DNA of 64,000 bases from Petrolisthes cinctipes (taxonomy: Eukaryota; Arthropoda; Malacostraca; Decapoda; Porcellanidae): NCBI GenBank assembly GCA_033782935.1, contig JAWQEG010000128.1:2406001-2470000 (forward strand), given 5' to 3'. The notes beneath the pieces are model-generated. The model was not told where the DNA came from. It did no database searches and was given only the letters and a program-made list of their open reading frames with translations. Positions 48,501 through 61,700 of the stretch are shown one piece after another (the stretch's first letter is position 1; each line of letters opens with the position of its first letter). A program made the position numbers and the translations under genes.

Positions 48501-50607
48501 GAGCCCAAAGTCGATATGAGCATGCATCTTCTGTACCCATTTGTATCTCAAATTCAGGCTCAAAACTCCCGAAAATTCGAAATTTTTGGGTCCCAAAAGC
48601 GATCTGTACATGCCTACTCAGTGCTAGAATATTTTCAAAATATAGGCCTAAAACATGCTAAGAATCGATATTTTGGGTGCCCAAAGTCGATATGTGAATG
48701 AATCTTCTGTATCCATTTATATCTCAAAATCAAAACACCCGAAAATTCGATATTTTTGGGGCCCAGAAGCGATCTCTACATGCCTACTCAGTGCTAGAGT
48801 ATTTTTAAAATACCGGCCCAAAACATGCTGAAAATCGATATTTTTGTTGCCCAAAGTCAATATGTGTATGCATCTTTTGTACCCGTTTATATCCCAAATT
48901 CAGGCTCAAAACACCCGAAAATTCGATATTTTTGGGTACCAGAAGCAATCTGTACATGCCTACTCCGTCTTAGAGTATTTTCAAAATACAGGCCCAAAAC
49001 ATGCTCAAAATCGTTATTTTGGGTGCTCAAAGTCGATATGTGCATGCATCTTCTGTACCCATTTATATCTCAAATTCAGGCTCAAAACACCCGAAAATTC
49101 GAAATTTTTGGGTCCCAGAAGCGATCTGTACATGCCTACTCAGTGCTAGAATATTTTCAAAATATATGCCCAAAACATGCTAAAAATCGATATTTTAGGT
49201 GCCCTAAGTCGATATATGCATGCATCTTCTGTACCAGTTTATATCTCAAATTTATGCTCAAAACACCGAAAATTCGATATTTTTTGGTCCCAGAAGCGAT
49301 CTGTACATGCCTACTTCGTGTTAGAGTATTTTCAAAATACAGGCCCAAAACGTGCTGAAAATCGATATATCAGGTGCCTAAAGTCAATAGGCTATGTGTA
49401 TGCATCTTATGAACCCGTTTATATCCTAAATTTAGGCTCAAAACACCCGAAAAATTCTATATTTTTGGGTCCCAGAAGCGATCTGTACATGCCTACTCAG
49501 TGCTAGAATATTTTCAAAATATAGGCAAAAAACATGCTAAGAATCGATATTTTGGGTGCCCAAAGTCGATATGTGCATGCATCTTCTTTACCCATTTATA
49601 TCTCAAATTCAGGCTTAAAACACCCGAAAATTCGATATTTTTGGGTCCCAGAAGAGATCTGTACATGCCTACTGCGTGTTAGAGTATTTTCAAAATATAG
49701 GCCCAAAACATGCTGGAAATCGATATTTCATGAGCCTAAAGTCAATATGTGTATGCATCTTCTGTACCCGTTTATATCCCAAATTCAGGCTCAAAACACC
49801 CGAAAATTCAATATTTTTGTGTCCCTGAAGCGATCTGTACATGCCTACTCAATGCTAGAATATTTTCAAAATATAGGCCCAAAACATGCTAAGAATCGAT
49901 ATTTTGGGTGCCCAAAGTCGATATGTGCATGCATCTTCTGTACCCATTTATATCTCAAATTCAGGGTCAACACACCCGGAAATTCGAAATTTTGGGGTCC
50001 CAGAAGCGATCTGTACACGCCTTCTCAGTGCTAGAATATTTTCAAAATGTAGGCTCAAAACATGCTAAAAATTGATATTTTAGGTGCCCAAAGTCGATAT
50101 ATGCATGCATCTTCTGTACCCGTTTATATCTCAAATTCAGGCTCAAAACACCCAAAAACTCGATATTTTTGGGCCCCAGAAGCGATCTGTACATGCATAC
50201 TCTGCATTTTCAAAATATAGGCCCTAAACATGCAAAAAGTCGATATTTTGGGGTCCCAAAGTCGATATGTGCATGCATCTTCTGTACCCGTTTATATCTA
50301 AAATTCAGGTTAAAAACACCCGAAAATTTAATATTTTTGTGTCCCAGAGGCGATCTGTACATGCCTACTCCGTGTTAGAGTATTTTCATAATACAGGCCC
50401 AAAACATGCTGAAAATCGATAATTTAGGTGCCCAAAGTCAATATATGTATGCATCTTCTGTACCCGTTTAAATCCCAAATTCAGGCTCAAAACTCCCGAA
50501 AATTCGATATTTTGGGGTCTCAGAAGCAATTTGTACATGCCTACTCAGTGCTAGAATATTTTCAAAATATATGCCCAAAACATGCTAAAAATCGATATTT
50601 TAGGTGC
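45600..50607 (+). repeat. 15-monomer unit (~2,629 bp), two copies
   Basis: About 45,600-47,978 matches ~48,229-50,607 at an offset of 2,629 (46,196/48,825, 46,548/49,177, 47,257/49,886, 47,540/50,169). The unit is shorter than 15 x 176 because it includes the 170-bp and 168-bp variants, partly offset by the four-base insertion monomer. The right copy also has a four-base loss in GTCAATGTTTATGC near 48,340. The match ends where GGTGCACCAAG faces GGTGCCCAAAG. Confidence 0.8.
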
Positions 50608-53600
50608 CCAAAGTCGATATATGCATGCATCTTCTGTACCAGTTTATATCTCAGATTTATGCTCAAAACACCGAAAATTCGATATTTTTTGGTCCCAGAA
50701 GCGATCTGTACATGCCTACTTCGTGTTAGAGTATTTTCAAAATACAGGCCCAAAACGTGCTGAAAATCGATATATCAGGTGCCTAAAGTCAATAGGCTAT
50801 GTGTATGCATCTTATGAACCCGTTTATATCCTAAATTTAGGCTTAAAACACCAGAAAAATTTGATATTTTTGGGTCCCAGAAGCGATCTGTACATGCCTA
50901 CTCAGTGCTAGAATATTTTCAAAATATAGGCAAAAAACATGCTAAGAATCGATATTTTGGGTGCCCAAAGTCGATATGTGCATGCATCTTCTGTACCCAT
51001 TTATATCTCAAATTCAGGCTTAAAACACCCGAAAATTCGATATTTTTGGGTCACAGAAGAGATCTGTACATGCCTACTGCGTGTTAGAGTATTTTCAAAA
51101 TATAGGCCCAAAACATGCTGGAAATCGATATTTAATGAGCCTAAAGTCAATATGTGTATGCATCTTCTGTACCCGTTTATATCCCAAATTCAGGCTCAAA
51201 ACACCCGAAAATTCAATATTTTTGTGTCCCTGAAGCGATCTGTACATGCCTACTCAGTGCTAAAATATTTTCAAAATATAGGCCCAAAACATGCTAAGAA
51301 TCGATATTTTGGGTGCCCAAAGTCGATATGTGCATGCATCTTCTGTACCCATTTATATCTCAAATTCAGGGTCAGCACACCCGGAAATTCGATATTTTGG
51401 GGTCCCAGAAGCGATCTGTACATGCCTTCTCAGTGCTAGAATATTTTCAAAATATAGGCCCAAAACATGCTAAAAATTGATATTTTAGGTGCCCAAAGTC
51501 GATATATGCATGCATCTTCTGTACCCGTTTATATCTCAAATTCATGCTCAAAACACCCAAAAACTCGATATTTTTGGGCCCCAGAAGCGATCTGTACATG
51601 CATACTCTGCATTTTCAAAATATAGGCCCTAAACATGCTAAAAGTCGATATTTTGGGGTCCCAAAGTCGATATGTGCATGCATCTTCTGTACCCGTTTAT
51701 ATCTAAAATTCAGGTTAAAAACACCCGAAAATTTAATATTTTTGTGTCCCAGAGGCGATCTGTACATGCCTACTCCGTGTTAGAGTATTTTCATAATACA
51801 GGCCCAAAACATGCTGAAAATCGATAATTTAGGTGCCCAAAGTCAATATATGTATGCATCTTCTGTACCCGTTTAAATCCCAAATTCAGGCTCAAAACTC
51901 CCGAAAATTCGATATTTTGGGGTCTCAGAAGCAATTTGTACATGCCTACTCAGTGCTAGAATATTTTCAAAATATATGCCCAAAACATGCTAAAAATCGA
52001 TATTTTAGGTGCCCAAAGTCGATATATGCATGCATCTTCTGTACCAGTTTATATCTCAGATTTATGCTCAAAACACCGAAAATTCGATATTTTTTGGTCC
52101 CAGAAGCGATCTGTACATGCCTACTTCGTGTTAGAGTATTTTCAAAATACAGGCCCAAAACGTGCTGAAAATCGATATATCAGGTGCCTAAAGTCAATAG
52201 GCTATGTGTATGCATCTTATGAACCCGTTTATATCCTAAATTTAGGCTTAAAACACCAGAAAAATTTGATATTTTTGGGTCCCAGAAGCGATCTGTACAT
52301 GCCTACTCAGTGCTAGAATATTTTCAAAATATAGGCAAAAAACATGCTAAGAATCGATATTTTGGGTGCCCAAAGTCGATATGTGCATGCATCTTCTGTA
52401 CCCATTTATATCTCAAATTCAGGCTTAAAACACCCGAAAATTCGATATTTTTGGGTCACAGAAGAGATCTGTACATGCCTACTGCGTGTTAGAGTATTTT
52501 CAAAATATAGGCCCAAAACATGCTGGAAATCGATATTTAATGAGCCTAAAGTCAATATGTGTATGCATCTTCTGTACCCGTTTATATCCCAAATTCAGGC
52601 TCAAAACACCCGAAAATTCAATATTTTTGTGTCCCTGAAGCGATCTGTACATGCCTACTCAGTGCTAAAATATTTTCAAAATATAGGCCCAAAACATGCT
52701 AAGAATCGATATTTTGGGTGCCCAAAGTCGATATGTGCATGCATCTTCTGTACCCATTTATATCTCAAATTCAGGGTCAGCACACCCGGAAATTCGATAT
52801 TTTGGGGTCCCAGAAGCGATCTGTACATGCCTTCTCAGTGCTAGAATATTTTCAAAATATAGGCCCAAAACATGCTAAAAATTGATATTTTAGGTGCCCA
52901 AAGTCGATATATGCATGCATCTTCTGTACCCGTTTATATCTCAAATTCATGCTCAAAACACCCAAAAACTCGATATTTTTGGGCCCCAGAAGCGATCTGT
53001 ACATGCATACTCTGCATTTTCAAAATATAGGCCCTAAACATGCTAAAAGTCGATATTTTGGGGTCCCAAAGTCGATATGTGCATGCATCTTCTGTACCCG
53101 TTTATATCTAAAATTCAGGTTAAAAACACCCGAAAATTTAATATTTTTGTGTCCCAGAAGCGATCTGTACATGCCTACTCCGTGTTAGAGTATTTTCATA
53201 ATACAGGCCCAAAACATGCTGAAAATCGATAATTTAGGTGCCCAAAGTCAATATATGTATGCATCTTCTGTACCCGTTTAAATCCCAAATTCAGGCTCAA
53301 AACTCCCGAAAATTCGATATTTTGGGGTCTCAGAAGCAATTTGTACATGCCTACTCAGTGCTAGAATATTTTCAAAATATATGCCCAAAACATGCTAAAA
53401 ATCGATATTTTAGGTGCACCAAGTCGATATGTGCATGCATCTTCTATACCCGTTTATATCTCAAATTCAGGCTCAAAACACCCGAAAATTCTGTATTTTT
53501 GGGTCCCAAAAGCCATCTGTACATGCCTACTCGGTGTTAGAGTATTTTCAAAATACAGGCCCAAAACTTGCTGAAATTCGATATTTTAGGTGCCCAAAGT

Positions 53601-55400
53601 CAATATGTGTATGCATCTTCTTTACCCGTTTTTATCCCAATTTCAGGGTCAAAACACCCGAAAATTCATTATTTTTGGGTCCCAGATGCGATCTGTACGT
53701 ACCTACTCAGTGCTAGAGTATTTTTAAAATACCGGCCTAAAACATGCTGAAAATCGATATTTCAGGTGCCCAAAGTCAATGTTTATGCATCTTCTGTACC
53801 CGTTTATATCCCAAATTCAGGCTCAAAACACCCGAATATTCGATATTTTTGTGTCCCAGAAGCGATCTGTACATGCCTACTCAGTGCTAGAATATTTTCA
53901 AAACATAGGTCCAAAACATGCTAAGAATCGATATTTTGGGAGCCCAAAGTCGATATGAGCATGCATCTTCTGTGCCCATTTGTATCTCAAATTCAGGCTC
54001 AAAACTCCCGAAAATTCGAAATTTTTGGGTCCCAAAAGCGATCTGTACATGCCTACTCAGTGCTAGAATATTTTCAAAATATAGGCCTAAAACATGCTAA
54101 GAATCGATATTTTGGGTGCCCAAAGTCGATATGTGAATGAATCTTCTGTATCCATTTATATCTCAAAATCAAAACACCCGAAAATTCGATATTTTTGGGG
54201 CCCAGAAGCGATCTGTACATGCCTACTCAGTGCTAGAGTATTTTTAGAATACCGGCCCAAAACATGCTGAAAATCGATATTTTTGTTGCCCAAAGTCAAT
54301 ATGTGTATGCATCTTTTGTACCCGTTTATATCCCAAATTCAGGCTCAAAACACCCGAAAATTCGATATTTTTGGGTACCAGAAGCAATCTGTGCATGCCT
54401 ACTCCGTCTTAGAGTATTTTCAAAATACAGGCCCAAAACATGCTCAAAATCGTTATTTTGGGTGCTCAAAGTCGATATGTGCATGCATCTTCTGTACCCA
54501 TTCATATCTCAAATTCAGTCTCAAATCACCCGAAAATTCGAAATTTTTGGGTCCCAGAAGCGATCTGTACATGCCTACTCAGTGCTAGAATATTTTCAAA
54601 ATATATGCCCAAAACATGCTAAAAATCGATATTTTAGGTGCCCAAAGTCGATATATGCATGCATCTTCTGTACCAGTTTATATCTCAAATTTATTCTCAA
54701 AACACCGAAAATTCGATATTTTTTGGTCCCAGAAGCGATCTGTACATGCCTACTTCGTGTTAGAGTATTTTCAAAATACAGGCCCAAAACGTGCTGAAAA
54801 TCGATATATCAGGTGCCTAAAGTCAATAGGCTATGTGTATGCATCTTATGAACCCGTTTATATCCCAAATTTAGGCTCAAAACACCCGAAAAATTCGATA
54901 TTTTTGGGTCCCAGAAGCGATCTGTACATGCCTACTCAGTGCTAGAATATTTTCAAAATATAGGCAAAAAACATGCTAAGAATCGATATTTTGGGTGCCC
55001 AAAGTCGATATGTGCATGCATCTTCTGTACCCATTTATATCTCAAATTCAGGCTCAAAACACTCGAAAATTCGATGTTTTTGGGTCCCAGAAGAGATCTG
55101 TACATGCCTACTGCGTGTTAGAGTATTTTCAAAATATAGGCCCAAAACATGCTGGAAATCGATATTTCATGAGCCTAAAGTCAATAAGTGTATGCATCTT
55201 CTGTACCCGTTTATATCCCAAATTCAGGCTCAAAACACCCGAAAACTCAATATTTTTGTGTCCCTGAAGCGATCTGTACACGCCTACTCAGTGCTAGAAT
55301 ATTTTCAAAACATAGGCCCAAAACATGCTAAGAATCGATATTTTGGGTGCCCAAAGTCGATATGTGCATGAATCTTCTGTACCCATTTATATCTCAAATT
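46548..55400 (+). repeat. Long duplication: 46,548-~50,000 repeated at 51,987-~55,440
   Basis: A constant offset of 5,439 bp links 46,548/51,987, 46,905/52,344, 47,257/52,696, 47,953/53,392, 48,479/53,918, 48,825/54,264 and 49,177/54,616. Private variants such as GTCAATGTTTATGC (48,336/53,775) are shared. Between the copies lies the extra eight-monomer amplification, so an older 2.6-kb pair appears to have been expanded by insertion of 1,405-bp units. Confidence 0.8.
49180..53394 (+). repeat. 8-monomer higher-order repeat (~1,405 bp), three copies
   Basis: The units lie at about 49,180-50,584, 50,585-51,989 and 51,990-53,394. Anchors are 49,534/50,939/52,344, 49,886/51,291/52,696 and 50,428/51,833/53,238. 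Each contains one 168-bp monomer (minus 8) and one AATAGGCTATG monomer (plus 4). With three single-base changes these give 8 x 176 minus 3. Copies 2 and 3 share private variants (CTCAGATTTATGC, ATATTTAATGAGCC, CAGCACACCCGG) absent from copy 1, so they duplicated last. Confidence 0.85.
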
Positions 55401-57340
55401 CAGGCTCAAAACACCCGAAAATTCGATATTTTGGGGGCCCAGAAGCGATCTGTACATGCCTACTCAGTTCTAGAGTATTTTTAAAATACCGACCCACAAC
55501 ATGCTGAAAATCGATATTTCAGGTGCCCAAAGTCAATATGTTTATGTATCTTCTGTACCCGTTTATATCCCAAATTCAGGCTCAAAACACCCGAAAATTC
55601 GATATTTTTGTGTCCCAGAAGCGATCTGTACATGCCTACTCCTTGCTAGAATGTTTTCAAGATACAGACCCAAAACATGCTCAAAATCAATAATTTTTGG
55701 TGCAAAAAGTCGATATGTGCATGCATCTTCAGTACCCGTTTTATCTTATATTCAGGCTCAAAACACCCGAAAATTCAATATTTTTGGGTCCAAGAAGCGA
55801 TCTGTGCATGCCTACTCAGTTCTGAAATGCTTTCAAAATATAGACTCAAAACATGCTAAAAATCGATATTTTAGGTGTCCAAAGTCGATATGTGCATACA
55901 TCTTCTGTACCCGTTAATATCACAAATTCAGGTTCAAAACACCCGAAAACTCGATATTTTCTGGTCCCAAAAGCGATCTGTACATGCCTACTCCGTGTTA
56001 GAGTGTTTTCAAAATATAGGCCCAAAACATGCTAAAAATCGATATTTTATTTGCCCAAAGTCGTTTTGTGTATGCATCTTCTGTACCCGTTTATATCCCA
56101 AATTCAGGCTCAAAACACCCGAAAACTCGATATTTTTGGGTCCTAGAAGTGATCTGTACATGCCTACTCAGTGCTAGAATATTTTCACAATATAGGCTCA
56201 AAACATGCTAAAAATCGATATTTTAGGTGTCTGAAGTCGATATGTGCATACATCTTCTGTAACCGTTTATATCTCACATTCAGGCTCAAAACACCAGAAA
56301 ATTCAATATTTTTGGGTCCCAGCAGCAATCTGTACATGCCTACTCCGTGTTAGAGTATTTTATAAATACAGGCCCAAAACATGCTGAAAATCGATAATTT
56401 AGTTGCCCAAAGTCAATATGTGTATGCATCTTTTGTACCCGTTTAAATCCCAAATTCAGGCTCAAAACACCCGAAAATTCAATATTATTGGGTCCCAGAA
56501 GCGATCTGCACATACCTACTCAGTGCTAGAGTATTTTTAAAATACCGGCCTAAAACATGCTGAAAATCGATATTTCAGGTGCCCAAAGTCAATATGTTTA
56601 TGTATCTTCTGTACCCGTTTATATCCCAAATTCAGGCTCAAATCACCCGAATATTCGATATTTTTGTGTCCCAGAAGCGATCTGTACATGCCTACTTCGT
56701 CTTAGAGTTATTTCAAAATACAGGCCCAAAACATGCTCAAAATCGTTATTTTGGGTGCTCAAAGTCGATATGTGCATGCATCTTCTGTACCCATTTATAT
56801 CTCAAATTCAGGCTCAAAACATCCAAAAATTCGATATTTTTGGGTCCCAGAAGCGATCTGTACATGCCTACTCAGTGCTAGAATATTTTCAAAGTATATG
56901 CCCAAAACATGCTAAAAATCGATATTTTAGGTGCCCAAAGTCGATATATGCATGCATCTTCTGTACCAGTTTATATCTCAAACTTATGCTCAGAACACCG
57001 AAAATTCGATATTTTTTGGTCCCTGAAGCGATCTGTACATGCCTACTGCGTGTTAGAGTATTTTCAAAATACAGGCCCAAAACATGCTGAAAATCGATAT
57101 TTCAGGTTCCTAAAGTCAATAGGCTATGTGTATGCATTTTATGAACCCGTTTATATCCTAAATTTAGGCTCAAAACACCCGAAAAATTCGATATTTTTGG
57201 GTCCCTGAAGCAATCTGTACATGCCTACTCAGTGCTAGAATATTTTCAAAATAAAGGCCCAAAACATGCTAAGAATCGATATTTTGGGTGCCCAAAGTCG
57301 ATATGTGCATGCATCTTCTGTACCCATTTATATCTCAAAT

Positions 57341-57362
57341 TCAGGCTCACCCGGAAATTCGA
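57341..57362 (+). repeat. Private five-base deletion in half B
   Basis: The usual GGCTCAAAACACCCGGAAATTC appears here as GGCTCACCCGGAAATTC. The related monomer at ~60,990 keeps the full sequence. The next monomer also lacks one base (AAATTCGGCTC at 57,507), a change shared with 61,163. Confidence 0.7.
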
Positions 57363-58623
57363 AATTATGGGGTCCCGAAGCGATCTGTACACGCCTACTC
57401 AGTGCTAGAATATTTTCAAAATATAGGCTCAAAACATGCTAAAAATCGATATTTTAGGTGCCCAAAGTCGATATATGCATGCGTCTTCTGTACCCGTTTA
57501 TATCTCAAATTCGGCTCAAAACACCCAAAAACTCGATATTTTTGGGCCCCAGAAGCGATCTGTACATGCATACTCTGCATTTTCAAAATATAGGCCCTAA
57601 ACATGCTAAAAGTCGATATTTTGGGGTCCCAAAGTCGATATGTGCATGCATTTTCTGTACCCGTTTATATCTAAAATTCAGGTTAAAAACACCCGAAACT
57701 TTAATATTTTTGTGTCCCAGAAGCGATCTGTACATGCCTACTCCGTGTTAGAGTATTTTCAAAATATAGGCCCAAAACATGCTTAAAATCGATATTATTG
57801 AGTGCCCAAAATCGATATGTGCATGCATCTTTTGACCCAGTTTATATCTCAAATTCAAGCTCAAAACACCCAACAATTCGATATTTTTGGGTCCCAGAAG
57901 CGATCTGTACATATCTACTCCGTGTTAGAGTATTTTATAAGTACAGGCCAAAAACAAGCTGAAAATCGATATTTTAGGTGCCCAAAATCAATATGTGTAT
58001 ATATCTTCTGTACCCGTTTATATCCCAAATTCATGCTCAAAAAACCCGAAAACTCGATATTTTTGTGTCCCAGAAGCAATCTGTACATGCCTACTCAGTG
58101 CTAAAATATTTTCAAAATATAGGCCCAAAACATGGTAAAAGTCGATTTTTTGGGTGTCTAAAGTCGATATGTGCATGCATCTTCTGTTCCCGTTTATATC
58201 TAAAATTCAGGCTCAAAACACCCGAAAATTTGAAATTTTTGTGTCCCAGAAGCGATCTGTACATGCCTACTCCGTGGTAGAGTATTTTCAAAATATAGAC
58301 CTAAAACATGCTCAAAATCGATATTTTGGGTGCTCAAAATCGATATGTGCATGCATCTTCTGTACCAGTTTACATCTCAAATTCAGGCTCAAAACACCCA
58401 AAAATTCAATATTTTTGGGTCCAAGAAGCGATCTGTGCATGCCTACTCAGTACTGAAATGCTTTCAAAATATAGACTCAAAACATGCTAAAAATCGATAT
58501 TTTAGGTGTCTGAAGTCGATATGTGCATACATCTTCTGTAACCGTTTATATCTCACATTCAGGCTCAAAACACCAGAAAATTCAATATTTTTGGGTCCCA
58601 GCAGCAATCTGTACATGCCTACT

Positions 58624-58761
58624 CCGTGTTAGAGTATTTTCAAAATACAGGCCCAAAACATGTTCAAAATCGATATTTCAGGTTTATATCCCAAATTCAG
58701 GCTCAAAACACCCGAAAATTCGATATTTTTTTGTCCCAGAAGCGATCTGTACATGCCTACT
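58624..58761 (+). repeat. Truncated ~138-bp monomer with 38-bp deletion
   Basis: At 58,680/58,682 the sequence passes directly from CGATATTTCAG to GTTTATATCCC. About 38 bases of half B are missing, including the CATGC box and CTGTACCC. The intact arrangement is seen nearby at ~59,512-59,570. I found no second copy, so this is a private event. The outer limits given are approximate. Confidence 0.75.
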
Positions 58762-61700
58762 CCTTGCTAGAATGTTCTCAAGATACAGACCTAAAACATG
58801 CTCAAAATCGATATTTTAGGTGCAAAAAGTCGATATGTGCATGCATCTTCAGTACCCGTTTTATCTTATATTCAGGCTCAAAACACCCAAAAATTCAATA
58901 TTTTTGGGTCCAAGAAGCGATCTGTGCATGCCTACTCAGAACTGAAATGCTTTCAAAATATAGACTCAAAACATGCTAAAAATCGATATTTTAGGTGTCC
59001 AAAGTCGATATGTGCATACATCTTCTGTACCCGTTTATATCTCAAATTCAGGTTCAAAACACCCGAAAACTCGATATTTTCTGGTCCCAAAAGCGATCTG
59101 TACATGACTACTCCGTGTTAGAGTGTTTTCAAAATATTGGCCCAAAACATTCTAACAATCAATATTTTATTTGCCCAAAGTCGTTTTGTGTATGCATCTT
59201 CTGTAACCGTTTATATCCCAAATTCAGGCTCAAAACACCCGAAAACTCGATATTTTTGGGTCCTAGAAGCAATCTGTACATGCCTACTCAGTGTTAGAAT
59301 ATTTTCACAATATAGGCTCAAAACATGCTAAAAATCGATATTTTAGTTGCCCAAAGTCAATATGTGTATGCATCTTTTGTACCCGTTTATATCCCAAATT
59401 CAGGCTCAAAACACCCGAAAATTCGATATTTTTGGGTCCCAGAAGCAATCTGTACATGCCTACTCCGTCTTAGAGTATTTTATAAATACAGGCCCAAAAC
59501 ATGCTCAAAATCGATATTTCAGGTGCCCAAAGTCAATATGTGTATGTATCTTCTGTACCCGTTTATATCCCAAATTCAGGCTCAAAACACCCGAATATTC
59601 GATATTTTTGGGGCCCAGAAGCGATCTGTACATGCCTACTCAGTGCTAGAATATTTTCAAAACATAGGCCCAAAACATGCTAAGAATCGATATTTTGGGT
59701 GCCCAAAGTCGATATGTGCATGAATCTTCTGTACCCATTTATATCTCAAATTCAGGCTCAAAACACCCGAAAATTCGATATTTTTGGGGCCCAGAAGCGA
59801 TCTGTACATGCCTACTCAGTGCTAGAGTATTTTTAAAATACCGGCCCAAAACATGCTGAAAATCGATATTTCAGGTGCCCAAAGTCAATATGTTTATGTA
59901 TCTTCTGTACCCGTTTATATCCCAAATTCAGGCTCAAAACACCCGAATATTCGATATTTTTGTGCCCCAGAAGCTATCTGTACATGCCTACTTCGTCTTA
60001 GAGTATTTTCAAAATACAGGCCCAAAACATGCTCAAAATCGTTATTTTGGGTGCTCAAAGTCGATATGTGCATGCATCTTCTGTACCCATTTATATCTCA
60101 AATTCAGGCTCAAATCACCCGAAAATTCGAAATTTTTGGGTCCCAGAAGAGATCTGTACATGCCTACTCAGTGCTAGAATATTTTCAAAGTATATGCCCA
60201 AAACATGCTAAAAATCGATATTTTAGGTGCCCAAAGTCGATATATGCATGCATCTTCTGTACCAGTTTATATCTCAAACTTATGCTCAAAACACCGAAAA
60301 TTCTATATTTTTGGGTCCCTGAAGCGATCTGTACATGCCTACTGCGTGTTAGAGTATTTTCAAAATACAGGTTCAAAACATGCTGAAAATCGATATTTCA
60401 GGTTCCTAAAGTCAATAGGCTATGTGTATGCATCTTATGAACCCGTTTATATCCTAAATTTAGGCTCAAAACACCCGAAAAATTCGATATTTTTGGGTCC
60501 CAGAAGCGATCTGTACATGCCTACTCAGTGCTAGAATATTTTCAAAATATAGGCAAAAAACATGCTAAGATTCGATATTTTGGGTGCCCAAAGTCGATAT
60601 GTGCATGCATCTTCTGTACCCATTTATATCTCAAATTCAGGCTCAAAACACCCGAAAATTCGATATTTTTGGGTCCCAGAAGAGATCTGTACATGCCTAC
60701 TGCGTGTTAGAGTATTTTCAAAATATAGGCCCAAAACATGCTGGAAATCGATATTTCATGAGCCTAAAGTCAATATGTGTATGCATCTTCTGTACCCGTT
60801 TATATCCCAAATTCAGGCTCAAAACACCCGAAAATTCAATATTTTTGTGTCCGTGAAGCGATCTGTACATGCCTACTCAGTGCTAGAATATTTTCAAAAT
60901 AAAGGCCCAAAACATGCTAAGAATCGATATTTTGGGTGCCCAAAGTCGATATGTGCATGCATCTTCTGTACCCATTTATATCTCAAATTCAGGCTCAAAA
61001 CACCCGGAAATTCGAAATTTTGGGGTCCCAGAAGCGATCTATACACGCCTACTCAGTGCTAGAATATTTTCAAAATATAGGCTCAAAACATGCTAAAAAT
61101 CGATATTTTAGGTGCCCAAAGTCGATATATGCATGCATCTTCTGTACCCGTTTATATCTCAAATTCGGCTCAAAACACCCAAAAACTCGATATTTTTGGG
61201 CCCCAGAAGCGATCTGTACATGCCTACTCCGTGTTAGAGTATTTTCAAAATATAGGCCCAAAACATGCTTAAAATCGATATTATTGAGTGCCCAAAATCG
61301 ATATGTGCATGCATCTTCTGACCCAGTTTATATCTCAAATTCAAGCTCAAAACACCCAACAATTCGACATTTTTGGGTCCCAGAAGCGATCTGTACATAT
61401 CTACACCGTGTTAGAGTATTTTATAAATACAGGCCTAAAACAAGCTGAAAATCGATATTTTAGGTGCCCAAAATCAATATGTGTATATATCTTCTGTACC
61501 CGTTTATATCCCAAATTCATGCTCAAAAAACCCGAAAACTCGATATTTTTGTGTCCGAGAAGCGATCTGTACATGCCTACTCAGTGCTAAAATATTTTCA
61601 AAATATAGGCCCAAAACATGGTAAAAGTCGATTTTTTGGGTGTCTAAAGTCGATATGTGCATGCATCTTCTGTTCCCGTTTATATCTAAAATTCAGGCTC

